Shown: positions 36,299 through 44,926, counted from the first letter of the stretch. The stretch is DNA of 64,000 bases from Bacteroidota bacterium (GCA_023392125.1 JAEVZS010000017.1:296688-360687), one strand, 5' to 3'. The notes: generated by a model not told the origin, from the sequence alone. Translations and numbers: made by a program.

Positions 36299-36553
36299 TT
36301 ATAGCTGATTGAATAATAAAAAGTTGAAAAATACACTCCGAAAACAAATTATGCAAGTTCTTTTTAATGAGCTTGTTGAATTACTGCTGAAATCAGGCTT
36401 CTGATTCCGGCTGCGATAAAAGGTATCTTTTGAAAAAATAGCGCAAATAAAAAAGATTGGTTATTTTGAATCCCGGAATTTGTTGTGGCAACATTTCATC
36501 CTGTTGCCGGTTTTTGAGTGTATTTGCATTATTTTTCACTATTTAATTCTGTA
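36299..36553. other. Divergent intergenic region before the S46 peptidase
   Basis: About 255 bases separate the divergent genes of the PorV-like protein and the S46 peptidase. It is AT-rich and should hold both promoters. I see no repeat, hairpin or RNA gene that stands out. Confidence 0.5.
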
Positions 36554-38710
36554 ATGATGATTAAACGTTTTTTTATCCTTGCATCCGTTGCTTTTTTGAG
36601 TGTGTCTTTGCACGTAAAGGCGGATGAAGGTATGTGGCTGCTTAGTATTATCGGAAAGCGATATGAAGAAATGAAGAAGCTGGGCTTTGAGCTTTCGCCT
36701 GATGATATATACAGTCTGAACAGGTCCAGCATGAAAGATGCTGTCGTTAATTTTGGTGGCTTCTGTACCGGAGAACTGATTTCTGATCAGGGGCTCCTGC
36801 TGACCAATCATCATTGCGGTTATGAACGTATCCAGATGCACTCCACTACTGAAAATAATTTACTTGAAAATGGTTTCTGGGCAAAAAACAAGAGCGAGGA
36901 GCTTCCTAATCCAGGCTTGTTTGTGACCTTTCTGGTAAGAATGGAGGATGTAACCGAAATGATTATCCATCTCCCGGAAGAAGCGGTGGCAACCAAAATC
37001 GCAGAACTGGAGGAAAGGGCGATTGGAGAATCTCATTATACTGCGGAAATAAAAGATTTTTTTGCGGGGAATAAATATTATCTGTTTGTCTATGAAACGT
37101 TCACTGACGTTCGTCTGGTGGGTGCCCCGCCTTCCTCAATAGGAAAGTTTGGTGGTGATACCGATAACTGGATGTGGCCGCGGCATACCGGAGATTTTTC
37201 CCTGTTCAGAGTTTATGCAGATCCTGATGGTAAGCCGGCAGAATATTCTGCAACGAATGTGCCCCTGAAGCCCAGGTACTATTTCCCGGTTTCCCTTGAA
37301 GGGGTCAAAGAAAATGACTTTACAATGATTATGGGGTACCCGGGATCAACGGAGCGCTATCTGCCGGCTGATGGTGTAAAGCTTTTATATGATGAGACAA
37401 ATCCGGCCAGAATAGAGCTGCGGGGAAAAAGGCTTGCTATCATGAAAGAGGAGATGGAGAAAGATGAGAAAATAGATCTGATGTATTCTCCCGGCTATTT
37501 TCAGGTTAGCAACTATTATAAGTATTTTATTGGTCAGAATCAGGGAATCCGATCGCTGAACGTGATCGCTGACAAGCAAAAGTCCGAAGAGAAGTTTCAG
37601 CGTTGGGCTGATTTTACCGAAAAAAACAAAGAAGAGTTCGGACAGGTGTTATCAGGATACACCAAAACATATGATCAGTATAAGGAAGTAAATCTGCCTT
37701 ATGTATATCTTGAAGAAGGAGTATTCGGGTGTGATATTTTTCTGCTGGCCTATCGGTTTGCACCTGTCTATGCAGCGCTTAAGGCTGGAATATCCGTAGG
37801 GCAGATCCTGAGTACGATTCCGGAACTGAAAGCTCAGGCTGAAGAGCATTTCAGCGCGTACTATCCCCCAGTTGACAGAAAGATGCTGGCAGCAATGCTG
37901 AAAGCCTATAACGATGAAATTCCGTCTGCTTTTCACCCGGATATTTTTAAAACGGTTGAAAAAAAATACAAAGGCAGTTTTGAAAAATATGCAGACCATG
38001 TCTTTAAGACATCTATGCTCGCAGACAGGAACAAAACAATGGCTTTTCTTGATAAGCCTGATCTTAAGACGATTGAAAAGGATCCTGCATTTCAGCTGAT
38101 GTTGTCCGTACTGGAAAAATTCAGAAGTACGACGGGTATGAAGCTTCAATCTGCCTATGCCTCACTAGACAGCCTGAACAAGGTCTATATGAAAGGCAAA
38201 TTTGCGATGTATCCGGATTCGGTTTTTTATCCGGATGCTAATTTTACACAGCGTCTTACGTACGGTCAGGTAAAGGGATACTGGGCCAGGGATGCAGTGT
38301 ATTATAACTATTATACCGCATTGGATGGGGTAATACAGAAAGAGAATCCCCAAAGTGATGAGTTTTATGTGGCGCCAGAGCTGATTGAGCTCTATCAGAA
38401 TAAAGACTTTGGCTACTATTCCAATGATAAAGGTGAGCTGCCGGTATGTTTTATCTCCAACAATGATATTACCGGAGGTAACTCCGGAAGCCCTGTTATC
38501 AATGGAAAGGGACATCTGATTGGTACCGCCTTTGACGGAAACTGGGAAGCAATGAGCGGAGATATTGAGTTTTCAGAAAAACTACAGCGAAGCATAGTCA
38601 CTGATATCCGCTATGTCCTGTTTGTGATAGATAAATTTGCAGGGGCCGGACACCTGATTGAGGAAATGAAAATAATCGGAAGGGATGGAGCAATGGGAAG
38701 TACAAAATAG
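36554..38710 (+). CDS. S46 family dipeptidyl-peptidase (DPP7/DPP11 type)
   Basis: From ATG 36554 (MMIKRFFILASVAFLSVSLHVKADEG as signal peptide) the product has 718 residues, normal for the family. It removes dipeptides from the N-terminus of peptides in the periplasm. The triad is seen as His86 or His87 (TNHHCGY), Asp204 (GGDTDNWMWPRH) and Ser644 (GGNSGSPV). In DPP11 enzymes an Arg follows the FD of the substrate pocket; here the residue is Gly (AFDGNWEAMSGDI), which I infer to favour DPP7-like hydrophobic P1 specificity. A start at 36518 is unlikely. Confidence 0.92.
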   Translation: MMIKRFFILASVAFLSVSLHVKADEGMWLLSIIGKRYEEMKKLGFELSPDDIYSLNRSSMKDAVVNFGGFCTGELISDQGLLLTNHHCGYERIQMHSTTENNLLENGFWAKNKSEELPNPGLFVTFLVRMEDVTEMIIHLPEEAVATKIAELEERAIGESHYTAEIKDFFAGNKYYLFVYETFTDVRLVGAPPSSIGKFGGDTDNWMWPRHTGDFSLFRVYADPDGKPAEYSATNVPLKPRYYFPVSLEGVKENDFTMIMGYPGSTERYLPADGVKLLYDETNPARIELRGKRLAIMKEEMEKDEKIDLMYSPGYFQVSNYYKYFIGQNQGIRSLNVIADKQKSEEKFQRWADFTEKNKEEFGQVLSGYTKTYDQYKEVNLPYVYLEEGVFGCDIFLLAYRFAPVYAALKAGISVGQILSTIPELKAQAEEHFSAYYPPVDRKMLAAMLKAYNDEIPSAFHPDIFKTVEKKYKGSFEKYADHVFKTSMLADRNKTMAFLDKPDLKTIEKDPAFQLMLSVLEKFRSTTGMKLQSAYASLDSLNKVYMKGKFAMYPDSVFYPDANFTQRLTYGQVKGYWARDAVYYNYYTALDGVIQKENPQSDEFYVAPELIELYQNKDFGYYSNDKGELPVCFISNNDITGGNSGSPVINGKGHLIGTAFDGNWEAMSGDIEFSEKLQRSIVTDIRYVLFVIDKFAGAGHLIEEMKIIGRDGAMGSTK

Positions 38711-38728
38711 AGCAATCTGGAAAACAAT

Positions 38729-38760
38729 AAAAAAGGGGCTTTCTGTCCCTTTTTATTTTA
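38729..38760. terminator. Bidirectional terminator after the S46 gene
   Basis: AAAAAGGG and CCCTTTTT flank a loop and end in a T run on either strand. It lies about 20 bases after the S46 stop and close to the end of the convergent membrane-protein gene. Confidence 0.8.
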
Positions 38761-38763
38761 TTG

Positions 38764-39180
38764 CTAAAACAGTGTTTTGAATTTTCTGATCCGGACTAGC
38801 AGATAACCGATGCCGATAATAATGGTCAGCGTAAAACCCAGAAGCAGATAGTCGCCCGGATGATAAATTCCCGAGTAAAGGTTTTTTTGCAGAAAAAGGT
38901 CGGACGTTACATTATAGCAAACGTATACGATAAACACCAGATAGACCAGCATGGAAGCAAGCCAGCCGGCAAATGAGTTGAACACAACCTGAATAAGAAA
39001 AATAAGAGCCGGGAACATAAATACCCACAAATATAGTATTCCGAAGGTTTTGTGCTTATCTGAACTGAGCTGGTAGCTGTTATTGTAATAGTTCATGGCA
39101 ATCCACAGTAAGATAAGGATACCATACATGACTCTTTGAGCAGCAGGCTTATCAAAGAATTTGAACATAATCTGATACAT
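38764..39180 (-). CDS. Small integral membrane protein of unknown function
   Basis: From ATG 39180 (or 39168) the product has 139 or 135 residues with four hydrophobic helices: MYGILILLWIAMNYY, FGILYLWVFMFPALIFLIQVVF, MLVYLVFIVYVCYNV and LLLGFTLTIIIGIGYLLV. The longer reading (39255) adds 25 residues of a soluble, improbable N-terminus. I recognise no domain. It is convergent with the S46 gene and lies just upstream of a small lipoprotein gene on the other strand. Confidence 0.7.
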   Translation of the reverse strand: MYQIMFKFFDKPAAQRVMYGILILLWIAMNYYNNSYQLSSDKHKTFGILYLWVFMFPALIFLIQVVFNSFAGWLASMLVYLVFIVYVCYNVTSDLFLQKNLYSGIYHPGDYLLLGFTLTIIIGIGYLLVRIRKFKTLF

Positions 39181-39319
39181 AAATTTAAACTGTTTACGAT
39201 ACCGGACAGATAAATGTTTTTCCTGATTCGGGGAGCAGCATGTTAGCATCGGCAATATTTGTTATACTATCGATTATAACAATGTTGGGAGCATCGGGGT
39301 TTTTATCAGAAAAAGCTCT

Positions 39320-39487
39320 ATGAACCGTTTTACTTTTTTCCTGCTGTTAATGTCCTTTGCAACCTCATGCAGAATAGTAGATGAGATGTACGAATCTTCC
39401 GGGACCGGAGTTACCATGGTTGCTGTTGCGCTGACTGTAATACTGATAATTTATTTTCTCGGGAGACTCAACAAAAAATCAAAATAA
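39320..39487 (+). CDS. Small lipoprotein with a transmembrane-like tail, 55 residues
   Basis: ATG 39320 opens 55 codons (MNRFTFFLLLMSFATSCRIV at the N-terminus), giving a lipoprotein signal with Cys17 in FATSC, followed by a short polar part and a hydrophobic segment (VAVALTVILIIYFLGRL) that ends in NKKSK. It has no known family. It is 68 bases before the histidine-kinase gene on the same strand and could be part of its transcript. Protein coding is supported by the coherent lipobox and the second hydrophobic segment, but the size makes this a moderate call. Confidence 0.6.
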   Translation: MNRFTFFLLLMSFATSCRIVDEMYESSGTGVTMVAVALTVILIIYFLGRLNKKSK

Positions 39488-39555
39488 GATCGTTTGAAAT
39501 TCACTTTCATGGTAATACCTTTGCCTGATTGTAATATAATCCTTTTTTCAAAACT

Positions 39556-41199
39556 TTGAACGGGCTATGTGCGTACAACGCATACAAAATTAGTACATTG
39601 AGAATAAAAGTTATTGCTCTGATCCTGACCCTTCTGTCTTCGTTGTCAATACCTGATTACGCTTTCTCCGGTGTTGTTCCGATTATAGCCAATACATCAT
39701 GGACTGGAAATATAGCTGCAGAGGTGCAGAACGTTTCCGTGGTATCTGTATTTCTGGCGGGTTTTATTCCGGGATCGGACTTTCTGCTTGGAGCGTTCTA
39801 TGGTATTCTTCTGATTGCGGTATTGTATAGTCTGATTGCTATGCTCTATTACCGGAAGGCTGTTTTCGGGCTTTATTTAAGCTATGTCCTTTCTCTGATC
39901 TTTCTTGCGGTATCTAATGAAAAGTTTTTTGACAGAGATGACATTGTGCAATGCTATGTGTATCCGGTGATCTTGTATGGCGTGATCTGTTGTTTTCTGC
40001 TTTTTGCGAGACAGATTCTGGCTATTAAGAAAAGTTTTCCTCTTGTTAATAAGCTGATTAACCTGTACTTTGTAGTCAGGACTGTTATTCTTGCCGGCTT
40101 CCTGCTTTTTGCTGATGCAAGGCTGAGCGTATATCCGGATATTTTCCCGTTTTTATTGATATTTGTGGTATCTTTTCTTTCCTATCGACAGGGATATAAG
40201 CCGGCGCTGCTTTTTATGTTAAGCTACCTGTTTCCGCCATTCTGGATAATATTGCATCTTGCAGGCAATACCACCCTTATTCCGGATATGGAGGCGGCTT
40301 TGTATATCAGTTCCGTTACTCAGGTTGTTATTCTTGGCATGGCTCTGGCAGACAAGACCAATAAAGGAAATCGCTCGGATGAACTGGATGCTGCGCTCAA
40401 TGCAGAAGTTGAGAGGCGGGTCAAATACAGAATGAAGGATCTGCTTATGCAGAAAAAGCTTCTGGAGGATCGTTTGAGGAATCAGGATACCTTTATTCTG
40501 AAAGTAACACATGACCTGAAAGGCCCGCTGAGGTCTATTGCAGGATTGGTCAAATCTGCCAAAATGGATAAGACCAACGATCCCGAAATCTATTATGATT
40601 ATATTATTAAGAGCAGCGAACGCCTTGATACCGTAATTTCCGACCTGCTGACAATAACCCGTGTCACTGGCAAGGAACTGAATATTGCCCCTATTGATTT
40701 TAAAGCAATGATTCTTGAAATAACGGATTCTCTGAAAGGTAATGTGGACAGGAATAATTTTGAAATTGAAATTAATATTCCCCAGTATAAAATCTTTGAG
40801 TCTGAACAGGTCCTGTTATATTCAGTCTTCCAGAATATCATTGAAAACGCGATGAATTACCGGAATACAGAGGCTGAGGAAAAGAGTTACCTCCGTATTA
40901 CCTTAGCGGAGACAGATGATTGTGTGAAAATTCATTTTAAGGACAATGGCATTGGTATCCCGGAAGAGTTCAAAAACAGGATTTTTGAAATGTTTTATCG
41001 GGTAGATGAAAGGCATAATCATAAAAGCACGGGTCTCGGATTGTATATGGTCCGGCTGGCGCTTGACAGACTCGACAGCTCGGTGGAGGTAATAAGTGAA
41101 GTAGGTGTTGGCACCTGTTTTACACTTGTCCTGAAAAATTTTCACCAGACAACGGGGCAATTATCCGGTATGATAAGCTCCGGAAGCAGAGCCGAATGA
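39556..41199 (+). CDS. Membrane sensor histidine kinase
   Basis: The 547-residue frame lacks a usable ATG: TTG 39556 or TTG 39598 must start it, the latter giving a signal-like MRIKVIALILTLLSSLSIPD. About seven transmembrane helices fill residues 70-275. A coiled coil follows (about 280-310), then a dimerisation helix with His319 in VTHDLKGPLRSIAG and an ATPase domain with FQNIIENAMNYR, FKDNGIGIP and STGLGLYMVRLALD. This resembles a 7TM-linked kinase. No cognate regulator is adjacent; the orphan regulator at 23063 is a possible partner. Confidence 0.88.
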   Translation: MNGLCAYNAYKISTLRIKVIALILTLLSSLSIPDYAFSGVVPIIANTSWTGNIAAEVQNVSVVSVFLAGFIPGSDFLLGAFYGILLIAVLYSLIAMLYYRKAVFGLYLSYVLSLIFLAVSNEKFFDRDDIVQCYVYPVILYGVICCFLLFARQILAIKKSFPLVNKLINLYFVVRTVILAGFLLFADARLSVYPDIFPFLLIFVVSFLSYRQGYKPALLFMLSYLFPPFWIILHLAGNTTLIPDMEAALYISSVTQVVILGMALADKTNKGNRSDELDAALNAEVERRVKYRMKDLLMQKKLLEDRLRNQDTFILKVTHDLKGPLRSIAGLVKSAKMDKTNDPEIYYDYIIKSSERLDTVISDLLTITRVTGKELNIAPIDFKAMILEITDSLKGNVDRNNFEIEINIPQYKIFESEQVLLYSVFQNIIENAMNYRNTEAEEKSYLRITLAETDDCVKIHFKDNGIGIPEEFKNRIFEMFYRVDERHNHKSTGLGLYMVRLALDRLDSSVEVISEVGVGTCFTLVLKNFHQTTGQLSGMISSGSRAE

Positions 41200-41283
41200 T
41201 ATATTATCCGGTTTATTATATTTAATCTTATGATTATCCTGTAAATGCTGTTGGATAAATAATTTTTTCTTATATTTATCCGT

Positions 41284-41766
41284 ATGAGAGTCATTGCAAT
41301 TGCTGTTTTTTTATGGCTGGGTACATTGTTTCCGGTTGCCGGGCAGACCATTCAGACTGTATCATTTGATCAGCTGGAAAGGGTATGGAAAGAGACGACT
41401 GGCAGTAAGGTGCAGGTAATCAATTTCTGGGCTACCTGGTGCCGGCCGTGTTTGCTGGAGTTGCCGCATTTCAGGGAAGCGATTTCGGAGTTTGAAGATA
41501 AGGATGTACAGTTTCTGTTTGTATCGCTGGATTTTGAAAATAATCTTTCCAAAGCTGAGCAGGCATTAAAAGCACGCGGGTTTACCGGCAAGCATTTTTT
41601 ACTTACCGGGGATCCCAATACCTGGATAGACAAAATAGATCCGGACTGGCAGGGAGATATACCTTATACGCTCATAATCCGTAAAGATGGAAGCTATGTA
41701 AAAGCTCCTTATGTATTTGAATCAACCGAACAGCTGGTCAAGCTAATCAGACAACACGTCAATTGA
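41284..41766 (+). CDS. TlpA-like thioredoxin family protein
   Basis: The 160-residue protein has a signal peptide (MRVIAIAVFLWLGTLFPVAGQ) and a thioredoxin fold with VINFWATWCRPCLLELPHF (Cys53, Cys56) and DIPYTLIIRKDG around the cis-Pro. It should be a periplasmic thiol-disulfide oxidoreductase. It precedes by 8 bases a second thioredoxin-fold gene and they form an operon. Confidence 0.93.
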   Translation: MRVIAIAVFLWLGTLFPVAGQTIQTVSFDQLERVWKETTGSKVQVINFWATWCRPCLLELPHFREAISEFEDKDVQFLFVSLDFENNLSKAEQALKARGFTGKHFLLTGDPNTWIDKIDPDWQGDIPYTLIIRKDGSYVKAPYVFESTEQLVKLIRQHVN

Positions 41767-41774
41767 TATAAATT

Positions 41775-42389
41775 ATGAAATATTGTTATTTGTTTTTGTT
41801 CGTAATGCTAATGAGCTCTTCAGTTTTTAAAACCGATGGCTTGAAACCCGGCGACCTGGCCAGGGATTTTAAGCTGAAAAATGTAGATGACAAGTTCGTT
41901 GCTCTCAGGGATTATAAGAATGCGAAAGGTTTTATTGTTATTTTCAGCTGCAATCATTGCCCGTATGTAAAAGCATATGAAAGCAGAATGGAAGCGCTTA
42001 ATAAGCTGTTTGCGCCCAAGGGCTATCCTGTAATAGCAATTAACTCCAATGATGTGAGCCGTTATCCGGAGGACTCTTTTGAAAACATGCAGCGCAATGC
42101 GAAGCAAAAAGGTTTTACTTTTCCTTATTTGTTTGATGAGACGCAGGAAATAGCTCACTTTTACGGAGCTCTGAAAACTCCCCATGTTTATGTACTTGAA
42201 AAACGCGGTGATGACCTGGTTGTTAAATATGTAGGAGCAATCGATGATAATACCCAGGATGCCGAAAAAGTAGAGAAGCGATATGTGGAAGATGCGGTAA
42301 ATGCCCTGCTGACCGGAAAGACTGTGAAGATACAGGAAACAAAAGCGATCGGTTGCGGAATCAAATGGAAAGAATCAGCTGATAAATAA
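41775..42389 (+). CDS. Thioredoxin-fold exported protein with CxxC, peroxiredoxin-like
   Basis: The 204-residue protein has a signal-like N-terminus (MKYCYLFLFVMLMSSSVFKTDG) and the AhpC/TSA-like fold with LKPGDLARDFKLKNVDDKFV, IFSCNHCPYVKAYESRMEAL (Cys59 and Cys62) and KTPHVYVLEKRG. The CNHC motif in place of the peroxidatic single Cys makes it a redox protein of the thioredoxin/peroxiredoxin superfamily. It lies in an operon with the TlpA-like gene. A terminator follows at 42400-42426. Confidence 0.88.
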   Translation: MKYCYLFLFVMLMSSSVFKTDGLKPGDLARDFKLKNVDDKFVALRDYKNAKGFIVIFSCNHCPYVKAYESRMEALNKLFAPKGYPVIAINSNDVSRYPEDSFENMQRNAKQKGFTFPYLFDETQEIAHFYGALKTPHVYVLEKRGDDLVVKYVGAIDDNTQDAEKVEKRYVEDAVNALLTGKTVKIQETKAIGCGIKWKESADK

Positions 42390-42399
42390 TAACATTTTC

Positions 42400-42426
42400 A
42401 AGCCGGCCTCTGGTCGGCTTTTTTAT
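42400..42426 (+). terminator. Terminator after the thioredoxin-like operon
   Basis: AAGCCGGCC and GGTCGGCTT pair around a TCT loop and a T run follows. The AraC-type gene starts only 5 bases after the end of the T run, so its promoter must lie within or before the terminator, or it depends on read-through. Confidence 0.85.
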
Positions 42427-42430
42427 TCTT

Positions 42431-43264
42431 ATGCAACTTCACTCTGTTCCTCCACCGGCTGATCTCGCCCCGTTTATCAGAGGCTTTTTCTTTGTAGAAA
42501 ATCTTAAAAAGGAGGGAGAGGATGACTTATTTAAGCTGTTTCCGATAGGTACTCCCAATCTAATCTTTTATCCGGAGGGAGATGTTGCGACAGTTATAAA
42601 TGATATTGTTTATAAGGGAGATGTGCTTACGATCAATGGTCAGATCATGAAGCATTTTACGACCATTGTCTCTCCGGGCGCAAGGTTTGCCGGCATAGCT
42701 TTCCAACCGACGGGGATGTACAGGCTGTTTGGTCTGAATGCGGAGTTGTTTACAGACAGAATGCTTCCTGCCGGAAACTTCCTGGAAGTAAAAGAATACA
42801 TCCGGAATCTGAATGACGCTTTGTCTCAGGAAGCAATGATCAGCGCGCATATGTCTTTCTTAAGGTCGCGGTTGCCGGCACCCAATACCGTATCTTCCCT
42901 TGTAGAGCAATGCATAAATGATATAAACAGGCTGGAAGGGAATCTGAAAGTGGATCAGCTGGCTAGTGAATATAATTGCAGCAGGAGATACCTGGAAAAG
43001 CATTTTTTATATTCGGTTGGTGTAAGTCCGGGAAAATACAGGCGGCGTATCCGCTTTTACAATGTCCTGCAAAGAATGATTATCCGTGGAACAAATGCAG
43101 ACGAGATTCAGACGGAGTTTGATTTTTATGACCGCTCGCATTTTCTAAAAGATTTCGAATATTTTATGGGCGAAAAGCCGCACATCTATTTCGGATCAGA
43201 TCATCCTTTTATGAAAATTATTGTCAGAGAAGATTATTTTCTGATTACCTCCTGCCATCCGTAA
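42431..43264 (+). CDS. AraC-family transcriptional regulator with N-terminal DUF6597-like domain
   Basis: The 277-residue protein has an N-terminal effector-like domain of the cupin-like type (PPADLAPFIRGFFFVENL to about residue 150) and a C-terminal double helix-turn-helix of the AraC type (about residues 165-265) with LEGNLKVDQLASEYNCSRRYLEKHFLYSVGVSPGKYRRRIRF and SHFLKDFEYFMGEKPHIYF. Regulators with this architecture are common in Bacteroidota. The start at 42431 is immediately after the preceding terminator, and the target genes are unknown. Confidence 0.88.
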   Translation: MQLHSVPPPADLAPFIRGFFFVENLKKEGEDDLFKLFPIGTPNLIFYPEGDVATVINDIVYKGDVLTINGQIMKHFTTIVSPGARFAGIAFQPTGMYRLFGLNAELFTDRMLPAGNFLEVKEYIRNLNDALSQEAMISAHMSFLRSRLPAPNTVSSLVEQCINDINRLEGNLKVDQLASEYNCSRRYLEKHFLYSVGVSPGKYRRRIRFYNVLQRMIIRGTNADEIQTEFDFYDRSHFLKDFEYFMGEKPHIYFGSDHPFMKIIVREDYFLITSCHP

Positions 43265-43310
43265 AGCATGCATCAGCCCTCGGAGAAGAAGACGGGCAGG
43301 AATAGCCGGT

Positions 43311-43538
43311 TTACATTGGCTCAAAGAACTTATAAACCGGAATTCCCAGCCCCAGTGACAGCTCGTACAATGTGCTCAGTCCACAGTTGATTTCTCCCCG
43401 TTCTATTCTGCCTATCTGATTGCGGCTTATTTCCGTGATATACGATAGCTCAAGCTGGCTGATTCCTTTTTCTGTTCTCAGCCGGCGTATATTTTCACCT
43501 ACTTTGATTAAGAACTCCGGGTGTCTGATGTAATCCAT
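43311..43538 (-). CDS. XRE-family helix-turn-helix regulator
   Basis: From ATG 43538 (MDYIRHPEFLIKVGENIRRL) the 75-residue protein is one HTH_3 domain: GENIRRLRTEKGISQLELSYITEISRNQIGRIERGEINCGLSTLYELSLGLG, the classical phage-repressor fold. A longer frame to 43589 would place codons within the perfect palindrome, so I reject it. The gene is divergent from the lipoprotein gene at 43647, with a palindrome between them that I take as the operator for this protein. Confidence 0.85.
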   Translation of the reverse strand: MDYIRHPEFLIKVGENIRRLRTEKGISQLELSYITEISRNQIGRIERGEINCGLSTLYELSLGLGIPVYKFFEPM

Positions 43539-43567
43539 ACATAAAGTAGGAAACATCACAATAAAAT

Positions 43568-43591
43568 ATATGACACAAATTTGTGTCATAT
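43568..43591. promoter_or_regulatory. 24-bp perfect palindrome, predicted operator
   Basis: ATATGACACAAA is followed at once by its reverse complement (TTTGTGTCATAT), giving 12 matching pairs. It lies 30 bases upstream of the XRE gene start on one side and 55 bases before the lipoprotein gene on the other, and it includes the TTTG of the predicted promoter of the lipoprotein gene. I infer autoregulation and repression of the lipoprotein gene by the XRE protein. Confidence 0.7.
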
Positions 43592-43611
43592 TAAATGGTG
43601 TAATATATTCG
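43580..43611 (+). promoter_or_regulatory. Predicted promoter of the lipoprotein gene
   Basis: TTTG at 43580-43583 and TATATTCG at 43604-43611 are spaced by 20 bases, close to the Bacteroidota consensus with one mismatch in the -7 box. The first box is inside the palindrome at 43568-43591. Confidence 0.5.
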
Positions 43612-43646
43612 TGCTCAAAAAGTAAAAACCTTTAATTTATTTAAGC

Positions 43647-44117
43647 ATGCAAAGAATTTTGTACTTTCTTATCCCAATTGTATTATTCACAGCCTGTAAG
43701 AAAGAGGATAAGGCGGAGCCCCAGCCCTCCAGGATTCAGCTGCTGACGGATAACTACTGGAAGCAGACAGCGGCAGTGTGGATCAGTTCAGAGCGTCCCG
43801 GTATTATCGAAGACTTGTATACTTCTATGGAAGAGTGTAACAAGGATGATCTGACCCGGTTTGCTGTTGATGGGACAGTGATGATTGATGAAGGAGCGTT
43901 ACGGTGCGAGGTTAATGATCCACAGACGTATGTTGCCGGAACCTGGGTATTTAACTCCGATCAGTCGATCATTACCCTTACTGATAATAGTAGCTCTGGT
44001 CCCGAGGTAATCAACCTGTATATTGAAGAGCTTACGCAGACTTCGTTAAAAGTTCGGATAACTGAAGAAGTAGAGGATAAGATCTATACACAAAAGTTGA
44101 CTTATTCGGTCAGATAA
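43647..44117 (+). CDS. Lipoprotein of unknown function
   Basis: The 156-residue protein begins with MQRILYFLIPIVLFTACKKE, a lipoprotein signal with Cys at residue 17. The rest resembles lipocalin-like lipoproteins: LLTDNYWKQTAAVWIS, GTVMIDEGALRC, YVAGTWVFNSDQSIITLTD. I do not recognise a named family. It is divergent from the XRE gene, and the shared palindrome suggests repression by it. A terminator follows 63 bases after the stop. Confidence 0.8.
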   Translation: MQRILYFLIPIVLFTACKKEDKAEPQPSRIQLLTDNYWKQTAAVWISSERPGIIEDLYTSMEECNKDDLTRFAVDGTVMIDEGALRCEVNDPQTYVAGTWVFNSDQSIITLTDNSSSGPEVINLYIEELTQTSLKVRITEEVEDKIYTQKLTYSVR

Positions 44118-44433
44118 GCCAATTGTGGACTCCGGAGACTAAATTCTTTCGTTTGCTTCCCGAGCCTAATCTTATTACCACCCGGAATAAAAAACTTCCG
44201 GGTTTTTCTTTTGGGAAGGAAGTGCCTCTTTTTTATGTGTTTTCGGTGTGCCAGCTTTCCGTTTCAACGGGTCAATCCAAGTCTTCGTCTTTTTATTCGC
44301 ATTTTTACAAGAGATACTTTTTTGCAGCACGTACCTTGTGCCGGCCTGGCCAGATGGCAATAATAAACCGCGCAGTATCCGGAGAGGGTAATTGTGTGCG
44401 TTTCGGACACTCTAAATAGCAGGAAGATAGTAT
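44118..44433. other. Intergenic region with a terminator
   Basis: The 316 bases hold the terminator at 44180-44208. Open frames in either direction (for example 44123-44419) run through the terminator and lack any known pattern, so I do not call a gene. The upstream part of the T9SS cargo gene should hold its promoter. Confidence 0.5.
44180..44208 (+). terminator. Terminator after the lipoprotein gene
   Basis: ACCCGGAA and TTCCGGGT form an eight-base-pair stem, closed by an A-rich loop and followed by a T-rich run. Confidence 0.8.
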
Positions 44434-44916
44434 ATGTATTGCAATTGTTTAAAATTGGTCTTTTTCATATGCCTGATAATTGCGGGTAGCGATCTGTGCG
44501 CTCAGGAAGCGGTTCTGACCGCAGGAGGAGAAGCTCATGATACAGAAGGCTCAGTGAGCTACTCGATTGGACAGTTGGCTTATCGGTCATACCCGGGGGA
44601 TGATGGGCTGATAGTAGAGGGTGTACAACAGGCCTATGAGATATATATGGTTACCCGGCTGGAACAGAACGCAGGTGTCAGTCTAAAAGTTTATCCCAAT
44701 CCTGCAACGGATGAACTCAGGCTGGTGGCGGATGATTTCCGGTCTTCGGAGCTGACAGCCCGGCTATATGATCTGCAGGGCAGGCTTCTGGAAAACAGAG
44801 CGCTCACTGCTCCTGAAACTTCACTGCTGATGAGTGGTCATACACCAGGTCCTTATCTGTTACGGGTGAGTCGTTCGGGCAATGAAGTCAGTGTGTTTAA
44901 GATTATAAAAAGATAA
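44434..44916 (+). CDS. Small secreted protein with T9SS type A sorting domain
   Basis: The 160-residue protein has a signal peptide (about residues 1-23, LKLVFFICLIIAGSDLCAQ) and a short N-terminal region, GGEAHDTEGSVSYSIGQLAYRS, common in small surface proteins of the phylum. The C-terminal ~80 residues are a type A T9SS signal: SLKVYPNPATDELRLV, RLYDLQGRLLENR, GPYLLRVSRSGNEVSVFKIIKR. It is therefore likely exported across the outer membrane and anchored there. It lies 10 bases upstream of the FISUMP gene, so the two are co-transcribed. Confidence 0.9.
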   Translation: MYCNCLKLVFFICLIIAGSDLCAQEAVLTAGGEAHDTEGSVSYSIGQLAYRSYPGDDGLIVEGVQQAYEIYMVTRLEQNAGVSLKVYPNPATDELRLVADDFRSSELTARLYDLQGRLLENRALTAPETSLLMSGHTPGPYLLRVSRSGNEVSVFKIIKR

Positions 44917-44926
44917 GTTTGTACAG

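Noticed and set aside
43539..43589. Longer start for the XRE protein
   Set aside because: The extra codons lie within the perfect palindrome, and the resulting residues are unlike an HTH N-terminus.
44123..44419. 98-codon open frame on the plus strand
   Set aside because: It runs through a clear terminator hairpin and has a low-complexity, unstructured translation.
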